A DNA stretch of 64,000 nt from Rhizobium sp. ZPR4 (GCF_040215725.1 NZ_CP157967.1:496001-560000), one strand, 5' to 3'; shown: positions 19,307 through 27,450, numbered from the stretch's first letter. Numbers and translations are program-made. The notes: generated by a model from the sequence alone, not told the origin.

Positions 19307-20197
19307 TCAAGTCAGAATATGATCGAGCGCGCTTTTCACTCGCGGCTTTTCGGCTGCAGAGAGCGGCAGGATCGGGCGCGGTGGATCGACCCGGCAAAGG
19401 TCGAGCGCTTCCGCAATCGCATACATGACACGGAAGCTGCCGAACTCTTTGAACAGGTTCCATAGCGGCTGGAACTTTTGATCAAGCCGTTCGACCTCGG
19501 CGGTATCGCCGGCTTGGGCCGCCCTTGTGAGCGCCAGTGCCTCGGCGGGCAGCAGGCCGGCGACCACGCTGTACCAGGCGTCCGAACCGGCCAGCAGCCC
19601 GGCCGCCGCTCCCCAATCGCCGCTATAGCCGATGGCGAAGCCCTTTGGCGTTTCCTGGCGCAGACGCGACATCTCTTCCTTGAAATCGCCCCGTTGCGGC
19701 AGAGGCATCTTCACCGCCACGATATTCGCCACCTTTGCCAGCCGGGCAATCAGTCCATCGCTGAATGTGAATTTCGTCGTGCCGGGATTGTTGTAGATGC
19801 AGAGCGGCAGGTCGCCGGCTTCCGCGACGGCAACGAAGTGCTGGTAGACCTCTTCCTCAAGCAATGGCGTATAGGACACGGGGGCTAGCAGCAGCCCGTC
19901 CGCTCCGGCGGCCTTGGCATCGCGCGCCAATGCCTGCGCCTCGTCGGTTCGCAGCGCCCCAACCCCGACAATGACGGGGATCTTGCCGCCGACGCTGGCA
20001 ATTGTCGCCTGCACGGCGCGACGGCGCTCGTCGCGTGAAAGAAAAGCGTAACCGCCGGTACTGCCGAGCAAGCCGATGGAGTCGGCGCCAGCGAGACGGA
20101 TGCGCTCGAGCAGGCGCGTGAGCGCTGCAATGTCCAGGCGGCCGGAAGTATCGGTCGGGGTAATCGGAAAGGCTGAAAGGCCGGTAAAAAGCGTCAC
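19307..20197 (-). CDS. DapA/NanA-family class I aldolase (not true DapA)
   Basis: A 296-residue (beta/alpha)8 protein of the dihydrodipicolinate synthase / N-acetylneuraminate lyase superfamily. The Schiff-base Lys163 (VAVKMPLP) and the family Tyr135 (YNNPGTT) are present. The N-terminal GSTGGY replaces the usual GTTGE, and the Arg that follows the YNxP motif in true DapA is missing, so this is probably a pyruvate- or 2-oxoacid-dependent lyase of another substrate. It is a single leftward gene between rnhA and lysE, with no pathway context to name a substrate. Confidence 0.82.
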   Translation of the reverse strand: MTLFTGLSAFPITPTDTSGRLDIAALTRLLERIRLAGADSIGLLGSTGGYAFLSRDERRRAVQATIASVGGKIPVIVGVGALRTDEAQALARDAKAAGADGLLLAPVSYTPLLEEEVYQHFVAVAEAGDLPLCIYNNPGTTKFTFSDGLIARLAKVANIVAVKMPLPQRGDFKEEMSRLRQETPKGFAIGYSGDWGAAAGLLAGSDAWYSVVAGLLPAEALALTRAAQAGDTAEVERLDQKFQPLWNLFKEFGSFRVMYAIAEALDLCRVDPPRPILPLSAAEKPRVKSALDHILT

Positions 20198-20390
20198 GAC
20201 TGTCTTCCTTCTCTGTCAGGCTCCGGACAATGGCGGGGATAGAAAGCCGGTTGTCCCGAAAGGCAGGGGCCGAATTCGCCTATGCCTAACATCGCACAGC
20301 CGCCGATGATAGCCATATGTCCTCGATCGGAATATCGGATGTTCTCAAGCCGCTTCATGCGAATGCGCATCCATGAAGCCGTCGCAAATC

Positions 20391-20999
20391 TCATACTCCG
20401 CTCAGCAGCTTGGTGGCGATCATCCACATGGTAAAGGCGATGAGTGTTTCCAGAATGCGCCAGGACGAGGGTTTCGCGAAGATCGGCCTCAGCCATCTCG
20501 CGCCAAAGCCGAGCGAAAAGAAGAACAGGAAAGAGCCCGTCATGGCACCCGCCGCAAATGAAACCTCATGTCCCGGAAACCGGGTCGAGATGGTGCCAAG
20601 CAGAGCGACCGTGTCGAGATAGACATGCGGATTGAGCCAGGTGAGCGCCAGGCACATGGCAAGTGTCTGCCGAAAACTGGATGATTTCGTCTCTCCGGCA
20701 GCAAGCACCGCGGATGAACGAAAGGCGGAATAGAGGCTCTTGGCTCCATACCAGACGAGGAACGCCGCTCCCGCATAGCGCATCACTGGATCGAGCCAGG
20801 GCAATAGCGCGGAGATCTGGCGGAAGCTCGTCACCCCGAGGACGATGAGCGCGGCATCGGAAAGCGCACAAGCAAGGCAGACTGCGAACACATGCTCGTT
20901 GCGAAGACCTTGACGCAGGACGAAAGCGTTCTGCGCGCCGATCGCGACAATCAGGCTGAGCCCCATCATCAGGCCCGTCATATAGATCGAAAAATTCAT
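20391..20999 (-). CDS. lysE: LysE/ArgO family amino-acid exporter
   Basis: A 202-residue inner-membrane protein with six predicted TM helices. The conserved family N-terminal segment is seen as LIVAIGAQNAFVLRQGL, and the TWLNPHVYLDT motif in the middle matches LysE/ArgO exporters of lysine and arginine. It is divergently transcribed from a LysR-type regulator of the ArgP/LysG kind, the classical arrangement in which the regulator induces the exporter when cytoplasmic basic amino acids are high. The substrate assignment is from family and context. Confidence 0.9.
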   Translation of the reverse strand: MNFSIYMTGLMMGLSLIVAIGAQNAFVLRQGLRNEHVFAVCLACALSDAALIVLGVTSFRQISALLPWLDPVMRYAGAAFLVWYGAKSLYSAFRSSAVLAAGETKSSSFRQTLAMCLALTWLNPHVYLDTVALLGTISTRFPGHEVSFAAGAMTGSFLFFFSLGFGARWLRPIFAKPSSWRILETLIAFTMWMIATKLLSGV

Positions 21000-21099
21000 G
21001 CCTGCCGAAATGCTCCAAAACCAATGAGCATTTCCGGTATCGACATAAGTGGATGTAGGCTAATTAATGTTGCTAATCTTGATTAAGAGAAACTAATCC
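21000..21099. promoter_or_regulatory. divergent lysE / argP-like control region
   Basis: A 100-bp gap, the AT-richest part being about 21055-21095. It contains the dyad CTAATC-TT-GATTAAG and repeated TTAAT/CTAAT motifs close to both start codons, as expected for a LysR-type operator of the T-N11-A kind. The operator is inferred. Confidence 0.5.
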
Positions 21100-21999
21100 A
21101 TGCTTGACTATTCCGCTCTCCGTGCCGTTTCCATCGTCGTCCAGACAGGTAGCTTCGAAAAGGCGGCCACCATTCTCAACGTCACGCCTTCGGCCGTCTC
21201 GCAGCGGGTGAAACAGCTCGAAGAACGCCTCGGCATCGTCCTGATCGTCAGGGGCAGTCCCTGCACCGCGACGGAGAAGGGCGAATGGCTCTGCCGCCAT
21301 ATGGAGAATGTCGGCATGCTCGAAGACGAGCTGTTCGGGCACCTGCCGGCCCTCGTCGATCCGGGTGAACCAAAACAAAGGGTCACGCTTCACATAGCCA
21401 CGAATGCCGATAGCCTCGGGACGTGGTTCGTGCAGGCCATATCGGGTTTTGCCAAACGCTCCCCCTATCTGCTGAATATCGCCATCGATGATCAGGATCA
21501 TACCGCCGAATGGCTGCAGCGCGGGCGGGTCATTGCAGCCGTCACCGGCCTGGAGAAGCCGATCCAGGGATGCCGGCGCACATCCCTCGGCGCGCTCCGG
21601 TATCATGCGACGGCAAGCCCCGATTTCATGGCCCGGCATTTTGCAAGGGGCGTTACCCCTGAAGCGATCCGGAACGCGCCGGCCTTGACCTTCAATCAGA
21701 AGGACAGGCTTCAAAGCCGGTGGATACGCCAGACATTCGGTGAGGACTTCGCCTATCCGAGCCACTGGCTGCCTTCGACCCAAGGCTTCGTTGACGCCAG
21801 TCTTTCAGGCATGGGATGGGGGATGAATCCCATCCAGCTGATACGGGAGCATCTGGAGACCGGGCGTCTGGTCGAGCTGATCCCGGGCACGCCGTTGGAC
21901 ATTCCATTATATTGGCAAGTGAACCGTTTCGCGGCCGACCGGCTTGCCGAACTGACACGCGAGATCACTGCGACAGCCAAAGCTCATCTGCTGGGTTGA
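21100..21999 (+). CDS. argP: LysR-family regulator of the ArgP/LysG (IciA) type
   Basis: A 299-residue LysR-type activator. An N-terminal winged HTH (about 1-60: LRAVSIVVQTGSFEKAA, then TPSAVSQRVKQLEERLG) is followed by an effector-binding domain with the ArgP-type segments NADSLGTWFV and GWGMNPIQLI. The position divergent from lysE supports control of lysine/arginine export. The product name is a family assignment; effector specificity is inferred. Confidence 0.88.
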   Translation: MLDYSALRAVSIVVQTGSFEKAATILNVTPSAVSQRVKQLEERLGIVLIVRGSPCTATEKGEWLCRHMENVGMLEDELFGHLPALVDPGEPKQRVTLHIATNADSLGTWFVQAISGFAKRSPYLLNIAIDDQDHTAEWLQRGRVIAAVTGLEKPIQGCRRTSLGALRYHATASPDFMARHFARGVTPEAIRNAPALTFNQKDRLQSRWIRQTFGEDFAYPSHWLPSTQGFVDASLSGMGWGMNPIQLIREHLETGRLVELIPGTPLDIPLYWQVNRFAADRLAELTREITATAKAHLLG

Positions 22000-22096
22000 A
22001 TGAGGTCGCGCCGCAGCCGTTGCGGCACAGAGGTCTGAAATCACTGCCGCAGCGCCTTGCCCCGCTGCCCTTTCCCTTTATGCTGGCCGCGATTTT

Positions 22097-22199
22097 GGAG
22101 CAATTCCAGGAAAAGTGCGTAGCGGTTTTCCGGCCGGAATTGCGTAAAAACAAATGGACAGAGCATTTTCGCATTCAAAGAAAAGCGGAAAGGCTCCAA
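22097..22199. repeat. palindromic intergenic repeat, copy B
   Basis: GCAATTCC (22100-22107) and GGAATTGC (22136-22143) are perfect inverted arms around AAAAGTGCGTAGCGGTTTTC. A second, less perfect dyad GAGCATTTTCGC / GCGGAAAGGCTC follows. It lies between the regulator gene and the Dabb gene and ends at the latter's ribosome-binding site (AAAGGAGG). Confidence 0.8.
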
Positions 22200-22212
22200 A
22201 GGAGGCTCACCT

Positions 22213-22521
22213 ATGATCCTGCATTGCGTTTTCCTTCGGCTCAAATCCGCCATGACATCGGAAGAGAAGAGGGCTCTCTTCGACTCGGTGGTCGCACTGC
22301 AGAAGGTCATTCCCGGCATTGTCGATGTGAAACACGGGCCGAATGTCTCGCCGGAGGGCTTGCATGGCGGCTTCGCCGATGGATTTGTCGTCACGTTCGA
22401 GAGTGCGGAAGCGCGCGATGCTTATCTGGTGCATCCCGATCACGTCGCCGTCGGCGAGCGTATCGTTTCGTCCACGGACGGCGGTCTGGCCGGCCTGATG
22501 GTCTTCGACTTCAACATTTAA
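22213..22521 (+). CDS. Dabb (stress-responsive A/B barrel) domain protein
   Basis: A 102-residue protein made up of a single ferredoxin-like Dabb domain: the N-terminal ILHCVFLRLK strand with its His, the central VKHGPNVSPEG loop and the C-terminal VFDFNI strand. Dabb proteins are usually dimeric; some act in aromatic or polyketide chemistry, but most have no known role. The start is well set by AAAGGAGG 7-8 nt upstream of ATG. It is convergent with the zinc-transport operon. Confidence 0.88.
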   Translation: MILHCVFLRLKSAMTSEEKRALFDSVVALQKVIPGIVDVKHGPNVSPEGLHGGFADGFVVTFESAEARDAYLVHPDHVAVGERIVSSTDGGLAGLMVFDFNI

Positions 22522-22570
22522 GCGGTGGGATCGCCGGCAATCCATGCCTGCGACCACACTCATTCCATGG

Positions 22571-23473
22571 TCAGCTCGACTTCGCCATCGCTGCGGCGAG
22601 CTGGTCAACGTTATAACGGAACATTTTTTCGTAAGTCGAAGCCGGCCCGTTGGACTTGGAGAGAGCCTCGACATAAAGCTCGCCGCCGGGCTCGGCGCCG
22701 GTTGCCTTGGCGACCTGCTTGACGAGGCGGGGATCGTTCGAGTTTTCGAAGAAATAGGTCTTCACATGCTCGGTCTTGATCTGCTCGATCAGCTTGGCGA
22801 CGTTGGCGGCCGAAGCTTCCGTTTCCGTGGAGACGCCGAGCGGCGACAGGAAGCTGACCTTGTATTCGCGGCCGAAATAGCCGAAGGCGTCGTGGCTTGT
22901 CAGCACCTTGCGGCGATCATCCGGGATCTTGTCGAATTTGCCGTGCGCATAGGTGTCGAGCTCGGTCAGAACCTTCGTATAGCGTTCGGCATTGGCCTTG
23001 AAATCGGCGGCGTCGGCCGGATCGGCAGCGGACAAAGCCTTTTCGATATTGGCGACCCAGATTTTCACGTTGACCGGGCTGTTCCACACATGCGGATCGG
23101 TGACCGTCTTGCCGTCGTCGACCATCGTGCGGGTGTTGATACCCTCGGAAGCGACAACAGGCGTTCCCTTGTAGCCGGAGGCGCTGATCAGCCGGTCCAT
23201 CCAGCCTTCCAGGCCTTCGCCGCTGACGAAGACGACCTTGGCGGCGTTCAGCGTCTTGGCATCGGCCGGCGAGGGCTCGAATTCATGGGGATCGCCGTTC
23301 GGGCCGACGAGGCTCGACACTTTCACATGGTCGCCGCCGACATGCTTGACGACATCGGCAAGCACCGTGAAGGACGCGACGACATCGAGCGTCTCGGCGG
23401 AGGCCGGACGGGCGATGCCGAAGGCGACGAAGGCTGCCGCAGCGGCGGAGAGGAGCAGTCTCTGTTTGTTCAT
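22571..23473 (-). CDS. aztC: zinc-type ABC transporter substrate-binding protein (AztC/ZnuA-like)
   Basis: A periplasmic cluster A-I metal-binding protein of about 300 residues with a signal peptide ending PASAE. Metal-ligand His residues are visible in GDPHEFEPSP, DPHVWNSP and LTSHDAFGYF. The fourth site, usually Asp in a xxDALS context, reads YVEALSKSNGPA. The long His-rich loop of ZnuA is missing, which points to the AztC subgroup; manganese cannot be excluded. ATG 23473 is preceded by AAGGAGAC. It is the last gene of a leftward operon, 19 bp after the permease. Confidence 0.85.
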   Translation of the reverse strand: MNKQRLLLSAAAAAFVAFGIARPASAETLDVVASFTVLADVVKHVGGDHVKVSSLVGPNGDPHEFEPSPADAKTLNAAKVVFVSGEGLEGWMDRLISASGYKGTPVVASEGINTRTMVDDGKTVTDPHVWNSPVNVKIWVANIEKALSAADPADAADFKANAERYTKVLTELDTYAHGKFDKIPDDRRKVLTSHDAFGYFGREYKVSFLSPLGVSTETEASAANVAKLIEQIKTEHVKTYFFENSNDPRLVKQVAKATGAEPGGELYVEALSKSNGPASTYEKMFRYNVDQLAAAMAKSS

Positions 23474-23492
23474 GCGAGTCTCCTTGTTTGGA

Positions 23493-24365
23493 TTAGCCCC
23501 GGAGATGGGGACGGGGGAAGAACCGTCGGGCAAGGCCCGAGGGTGCGAAGAGAATGGAGAAGCCGTAGATCAGGCTGGCGGTGATGATGATCGTCGGGCC
23601 TGAGGCGAATTCGAGGTGATACGAGGCGATGAGGCCGATATAGCCGGAAGCCATTGCGGTGCCCGTGGCGATCGCCATCATGGCGGGCAGGCTGCGCGAC
23701 CAGAGCTGCGCCACGGCCGCCGGCAGCATCATCAGGCCGACGGCCATCAGCGTGCCGAGCGCCTGGAAGCTTGCGACGAGGTTGAGGACGACCAGCAGCA
23801 GGAACAGGAAGTGATAGAGCGGTCCGCGACCGCCGACGGCACGCAGGAAACCCGGATCGAAGCATTCCATCACGAGCGGCCGGTAGATGACGGCAAGCGC
23901 CAGCAGTGTTGCGGTTGTGATGGCGCCGATCTGGTAGAGGGCGGGCGCGTCGATCGCAAGGATGGTGCCGAAGAGCACATGCAGCAGGTCGATATTTGAG
24001 CCGCGCAGCGACACGATGAGCACGCCGAGCGCCAGCGAGGTGAGGTAGAAACTGGCAAAGCTCGCATCCTCCTGCAGCACGGTCGCGCGGCTGACGAGAC
24101 CGGAGAGCAGCGCCACGGAGAGGCCGGCGACAAGGCCGCCAAGCCCCATCTCGGTGAGCGATAGGGATCCGGCAATGAGATAGCCGATGGCCGCTCCGGG
24201 CAGGACGGCATGGCTCATAGCGTCGCCCATCAGGCTCATGCGCCTGAGCATCAGGAAGACGCCGATCGGCCCGGAGCCAAGGCCGAGGCAGACGCAGGCG
24301 ACCAGCGCGCGACGCATGAAGCCATAATCCGCAAAAGGCGCGAGGAATATATCGTAGGCGGTCAT
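23493..24365 (-). CDS. aztB: zinc/manganese-type ABC transporter permease
   Basis: A 290-residue ABC-3 family permease with about eight TM helices. The family motifs GDAMSHAVLPGAAIGY and LLVVLNLVASFQALGTLM are present. Its start overlaps the ATPase stop by 4 nt (ATGA), so the two are coupled. It forms the importer channel for the metal delivered by the adjacent binding protein. Confidence 0.9.
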   Translation of the reverse strand: MTAYDIFLAPFADYGFMRRALVACVCLGLGSGPIGVFLMLRRMSLMGDAMSHAVLPGAAIGYLIAGSLSLTEMGLGGLVAGLSVALLSGLVSRATVLQEDASFASFYLTSLALGVLIVSLRGSNIDLLHVLFGTILAIDAPALYQIGAITTATLLALAVIYRPLVMECFDPGFLRAVGGRGPLYHFLFLLLVVLNLVASFQALGTLMAVGLMMLPAAVAQLWSRSLPAMMAIATGTAMASGYIGLIASYHLEFASGPTIIITASLIYGFSILFAPSGLARRFFPRPHLRG

Positions 24366-25144
24366 TCGGCCGGCTCCCGCTTCACCAACTCACCCTTGTC
24401 ATGCTCGTCTTCCGGTAGGCATGCCCCGGCCTCCTCATCCCAGCGCTCGGCCATGGCGCGCGCCTTGATGAGATTGGTTGCGCTCATGACATCCTCCGTC
24501 CGGCCCCATCCCACGAGTTCGCGGGCGATCAGCAGCGTTTCGGGGAAATAGCTTCGCACCTGCTCGAAATCGTGCAGCACGGCGATGACCGTGCGTCCTT
24601 CCCGGTTCCATCGCAGCACGAGGTCGAGAAGATCGCGCGTCGTGCGCTGATCGATCGCGGTGAAGGGTTCATCCAGGAGAATGACGTGGGCATCCTGCAG
24701 CAGCAGCCTTGCGAAGAGTACACGCTGGAACTGCCCGGCCGAAAGCGCGCCGATATGCCTGTTCTCGAAGCCGGAAAGGCCGACGATGCCAAGCGCCTCG
24801 TGCGCTCGCTTCGCATCTTTCCGGGAGAACTGACCAAAAGCGCCTGCATTTTTCCACGCACCGAGCATGACGGTGTCGGCGACGGAAATCGGAAAGCGGC
24901 GATTGATATCGGCCGCTTGCGGCAGATAGCCGAAATCGTTGCGCGATAGCGCGCCACGATCGATCGATCCCTCCGCCGGCCGCAATTCGCCGACGATTGC
25001 CTTGAGCAAGGTCGATTTTCCCGCTCCGTTCGGCCCGGCAATCGCCGTCAGGCTGCCGGCAGCAAAGCCGCCCGAGATATGGTGCACGGCCGGATGACGC
25101 TCATAGGTGACGGTGAGATTGTCGAGGCGGATGATATCGCTCAT
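24362..25144 (-). CDS. aztA: zinc/manganese-type ABC transporter ATP-binding protein
   Basis: A 260-residue ATPase with Walker A GPNGAGKST, a signature LSAGQFQRVLFARLL (SAGQ instead of the common SGGQ, typical of the metal-importer group), Walker B VILLDEPF and the H-loop VLHDFEQV. The acidic, Cys-containing C-terminal tail (ACLPEDEHDKGEL) is longer than usual. It is coupled to the permease downstream and, through another ATGA overlap, to a small membrane ORF upstream. Confidence 0.92.
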   Translation of the reverse strand: MSDIIRLDNLTVTYERHPAVHHISGGFAAGSLTAIAGPNGAGKSTLLKAIVGELRPAEGSIDRGALSRNDFGYLPQAADINRRFPISVADTVMLGAWKNAGAFGQFSRKDAKRAHEALGIVGLSGFENRHIGALSAGQFQRVLFARLLLQDAHVILLDEPFTAIDQRTTRDLLDLVLRWNREGRTVIAVLHDFEQVRSYFPETLLIARELVGWGRTEDVMSATNLIKARAMAERWDEEAGACLPEDEHDKGELVKREPAE

Positions 25145-25269
25145 GCCAGCGCCACCGCCCAGCCGATCGCTGCCCAGAGTATCGCTATGCCAACGACCAC
25201 ATAGGCAAGACGCATCAGAGCTGAACGCCCCATGAGGGACGACGCGAAAGGATCACGGTCAAAAGGCAT
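25141..25269 (-). CDS. small membrane protein (42 aa) heading the metal-transport operon
   Basis: An ORF of 42 codons: a short polar N terminus (MPFDRDPFASSLMGRSAL) and one TM helix (about 22-42, LAYVVVGIAILWAAIGWAVA). It overlaps the ATPase start in an ATGA junction, which argues for real translation, and is the first ORF after the Zur-like palindrome. I do not recognise the family. Its location suggests a small accessory subunit of, or regulator for, the zinc transporter; this is inference. Confidence 0.65.
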   Translation of the reverse strand: MPFDRDPFASSLMGRSALMRLAYVVVGIAILWAAIGWAVALA

Positions 25270-25286
25270 CCAGAGGCTTTCAATTA

Positions 25287-25301
25287 TGTAATAACATTAC
25301 A
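25287..25301. promoter_or_regulatory. Zur-like operator upstream of the metal-transport operon
   Basis: A perfect 15-bp palindrome TGTAATAACATTACA (6-bp arms, 3-bp centre) 18 bp upstream of the first ORF of the operon. Alphaproteobacterial Zur sites are AT-rich palindromes of the GTAATNNNATTAC kind, so zinc repression is the likely meaning. Confidence 0.65.
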
Positions 25302-25391
25302 CGTAGTAGCCGATGAAATGCGGCGAAAAAGAGGCGGTAAGTGAATTGATGGCAGTTGAGCACCAGCAATTGGCGCTCTCCACCATTGATG

Positions 25392-25401
25392 CTATATATA
25401 G
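25392..25401. promoter_or_regulatory. possible ParD autoregulatory palindrome
   Basis: The palindrome CTATATATAG lies 50 bp upstream of parD and overlaps a plausible -10 region. Ribbon-helix-helix antitoxins repress their own operon through such short palindromes. The assignment is tentative. Confidence 0.35.
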
Positions 25402-25451
25402 TGCATTATCTGTTATTCGGCAGTTCGCTGAGGCAGCGGGAGGCGACACAT

Positions 25452-25697
25452 ATGAATGTTTCTATCGGTGAGCGCTGGGAAAAATTCGTTGAGAAAACGG
25501 TGGAAGAGGGCCGCTATAGCTCTGCCAGCGAAGTTGTTCGAGAAGGTCTCCGGCTCGTGGAGGAGCGTGAGGCGAAAATAGCAGCCTTGCGGCGCACTCT
25601 GGAGGTATCGATCGCTCGTGGCGGCGACATATCTGACGAGGAACTGGGGGCTGCTTTGGAAGCCAAGGCTGTGGAACTGTCAGCGGAAGGCTATTGA
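25452..25697 (+). CDS. parD: ParD-family antitoxin (ribbon-helix-helix)
   Basis: An 81-residue antitoxin. The N-terminal RHH DNA-binding fold (MNVSIGERWEKFVEKTV, then GRYSSASEVVREGLRLVEERE) is typical of ParD/CC2985. The acidic C-terminal tail would wrap the toxin. ATG 25452 follows GGGAGGCGAC; the longer in-frame reading from 25356 is not supported. The stop codon directly abuts the GTG of parE, so the pair is one operon. Confidence 0.92.
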   Translation: MNVSIGERWEKFVEKTVEEGRYSSASEVVREGLRLVEEREAKIAALRRTLEVSIARGGDISDEELGAALEAKAVELSAEGY

Positions 25698-26006
25698 GTG
25701 CCCCGGCTTCGTTATACAGCCGCAGCGCAGGACAGCATTCTTGATATTTTCGTATTTATAACCCGGCAAAGCGCCAGCCAAAAACTTGCTGTGCAGTTTA
25801 CCGGGCAGCTACGTCGCAAATGCGCGCATCTCGCGGCTTTGCCGGGTCAAATGGGTCGCCTGCGGCCAGAGCTCGGAGACGATATGCGCAGCTTTGCATT
25901 TCGCGGCTATGTGATCTTCTTCCGCTATATCGATGATGTTTTCGAGGTTTTGAATGTGCTCGAAGGGCATCGCGATTTCGATGCCCATTTCAACGAAGAA
26001 GAATAA
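25698..26006 (+). CDS. parE: ParE/RelE-superfamily toxin
   Basis: A 102-residue toxin. It starts with PRLRYTAAAQDSILDIFVFI and ends with a RYIDDVFEVLNVLEGHRD strand, the usual ParE layout. ParE homologues of this type inhibit DNA gyrase; RelE-like mRNA cleavage cannot be excluded from sequence. The GTG start follows the parD stop without any gap, which favours translational coupling. It is convergent with the peroxiredoxin gene. Confidence 0.9.
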   Translation: MPRLRYTAAAQDSILDIFVFITRQSASQKLAVQFTGQLRRKCAHLAALPGQMGRLRPELGDDMRSFAFRGYVIFFRYIDDVFEVLNVLEGHRDFDAHFNEEE

Positions 26007-26010
26007 GGAA

Positions 26011-26034
26011 AGAGCGCCCATGAGGCGCTCTGCA
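26011..26034. terminator. hairpin between parE and the peroxiredoxin gene
   Basis: An 8-bp stem AGAGCGCC / GGCGCTCT with a short loop, with weak T-rich runs on both sides. It is a plausible bidirectional terminator for two convergent genes. Confidence 0.55.
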
Positions 26035-26052
26035 TTTTCCATTTGAACAATC

Positions 26053-26538
26053 TCAGAGCTGCTCGATCATCGCCGCAGCACCCGAAACCGTTGCCTGGCC
26101 TGGGCTTTCTTCGATGTTCAGCGTCTTCACCACGCCGTCTTCCACCAGCATGGAATAACGCTTGGAGCGGATACCAAGTCCACCGGCTGAGAGGTCGACG
26201 TCGAGACCGAGTGCCTTGGTGAAGGCGCCGTCCCAGTCGGCGAGGAAATGGATCTTGCCCATACCGCCGGACGATTGCGCCCAGGCGCCCATGACGTGCC
26301 AGTCGTTGATCGCGACGACGGCGATGTCATCGACGCCCTTGCCGAGAATGGTGTCGCGGTTTTCGAGAAAGCCCGGCAGGTGATTGAGCGAGCAGGTGGG
26401 CGTAAACGCGCCGGGCACGGCGAAGAGTACGACGCGCTTGCCGGCAAACAGCTGCTCGGTGCTGATCTCAACCGGGCCGTCGGCGGTCTTTTCCTTGAAG
26501 GTGGCGGCAGGCAGCTTGTCGCCGATTGCGATGGTCAT
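26053..26538 (-). CDS. peroxiredoxin (Prx5/AhpE-like, redoxin family)
   Basis: A 161-residue cytoplasmic thiol peroxidase. The peroxidatic Cys is Cys49 in the PGAFTPTCS motif that defines the Prx5 group. The conserved downstream Arg is in GIRSKRYSMLVEDG. No clear resolving Cys is present in the subunit, so it is a 1-Cys type or is reduced by an external thiol. The ATG has AAGGAGAG upstream. The DsbD-N-like gene lies 84 bp upstream on the same strand. Confidence 0.92.
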   Translation of the reverse strand: MTIAIGDKLPAATFKEKTADGPVEISTEQLFAGKRVVLFAVPGAFTPTCSLNHLPGFLENRDTILGKGVDDIAVVAINDWHVMGAWAQSSGGMGKIHFLADWDGAFTKALGLDVDLSAGGLGIRSKRYSMLVEDGVVKTLNIEESPGQATVSGAAAMIEQL

Positions 26539-26622
26539 GGCTCTCTCCTTGGGTCGTGGTTCCGGGGCCGTTCGAAGGGCCGCCGATGGTATGAAGACGG
26601 TTCGGGGAACTATAGATCCGGC

Positions 26623-27450
26623 CTATTCGAGCGCAAGAGTGGTTTCCATCGCCCGATCGCCGTCGACGATAAGGATGCTCCAGTTCTTGCCCTTCGGGTC
26701 ATAATTCTTCGGCAGTTTGCCGATCTCTATATCAGCCGAGAAGGTAGTCCCGTCCCGCTTTGCATTCGCTTGCTGAAAGAACACATAGCCCGACGGACCC
26801 GTGACATAGATGTCTGGCGCCTTCCCGCTTGCTTCCGGCAGCGTCAGCTGCAGCGAAAGGCTCTTGGCGTCGGCGGAGATCCTATGGCTTTGGACGGTGA
26901 AATCCGGGGAGGGGGCCTGCGGTAGCTGGGCCTTCGCGGCATCGAGTACCGCCAGCTCGTGCGATGTCGGCTGTTCGTTTGCCGGCAGCGGCAGCGAAAG
27001 GTCGGCCTGGAACGGAATGCAGATATCCTTGCAGAGACCGATAAAGACCGTCAGATCGAGATTCGCCGGTGCCTTGCCGGCGACGCGAAGATCAAGCGGG
27101 AATGTGACGGGCGCATCGTAACCGATTTCCCTGATGGGACCGACGCTGATCGGCTTCGGTGTCGGATAGCCGGTGTTTTCCACGGTTACGCCGCTGCCGG
27201 GCGCCGGCGTCACCTGCGGCGGAATTCCACCCTGGCCCGGCTCGCGCCAATAGGTGATCCAACCCGGTTCCGGTTCGATCTGCAAGGCAGCGCGGACGTG
27301 CCCTTCGGCGTCCGGAGCCAAGGCAATCAGGCGCATTCTGCCGCCCTCGTTGTCCACCCAATCGCTCGTTGCGGCATGGGCCGTTGTGATGGTGAGCAGG
27401 AGAGTGGCGACGAGGGCCGACAGGCGGGCGGTGGTCTTTATTTCAATCAT
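26623..27450 (-). CDS. periplasmic protein with DsbD N-terminal-like domain
   Basis: A secreted protein of about 275 residues with a signal peptide (about 1-26, ending AHA|A). The domain resembles the N-terminal thiol-exchange domain of DsbD, including the Cys140-x3-Cys144 pair (GLCKDICIPF). The membrane-spanning and thioredoxin parts of DsbD are missing, so it must receive electrons from, or pass them to, a separate partner. ATG 27450 is chosen because the signal peptide begins there; the longer reading adds 21 residues. It is divergent from the yqgE-like gene. Confidence 0.8.
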   Translation of the reverse strand: MIEIKTTARLSALVATLLLTITTAHAATSDWVDNEGGRMRLIALAPDAEGHVRAALQIEPEPGWITYWREPGQGGIPPQVTPAPGSGVTVENTGYPTPKPISVGPIREIGYDAPVTFPLDLRVAGKAPANLDLTVFIGLCKDICIPFQADLSLPLPANEQPTSHELAVLDAAKAQLPQAPSPDFTVQSHRISADAKSLSLQLTLPEASGKAPDIYVTGPSGYVFFQQANAKRDGTTFSADIEIGKLPKNYDPKGKNWSILIVDGDRAMETTLALE

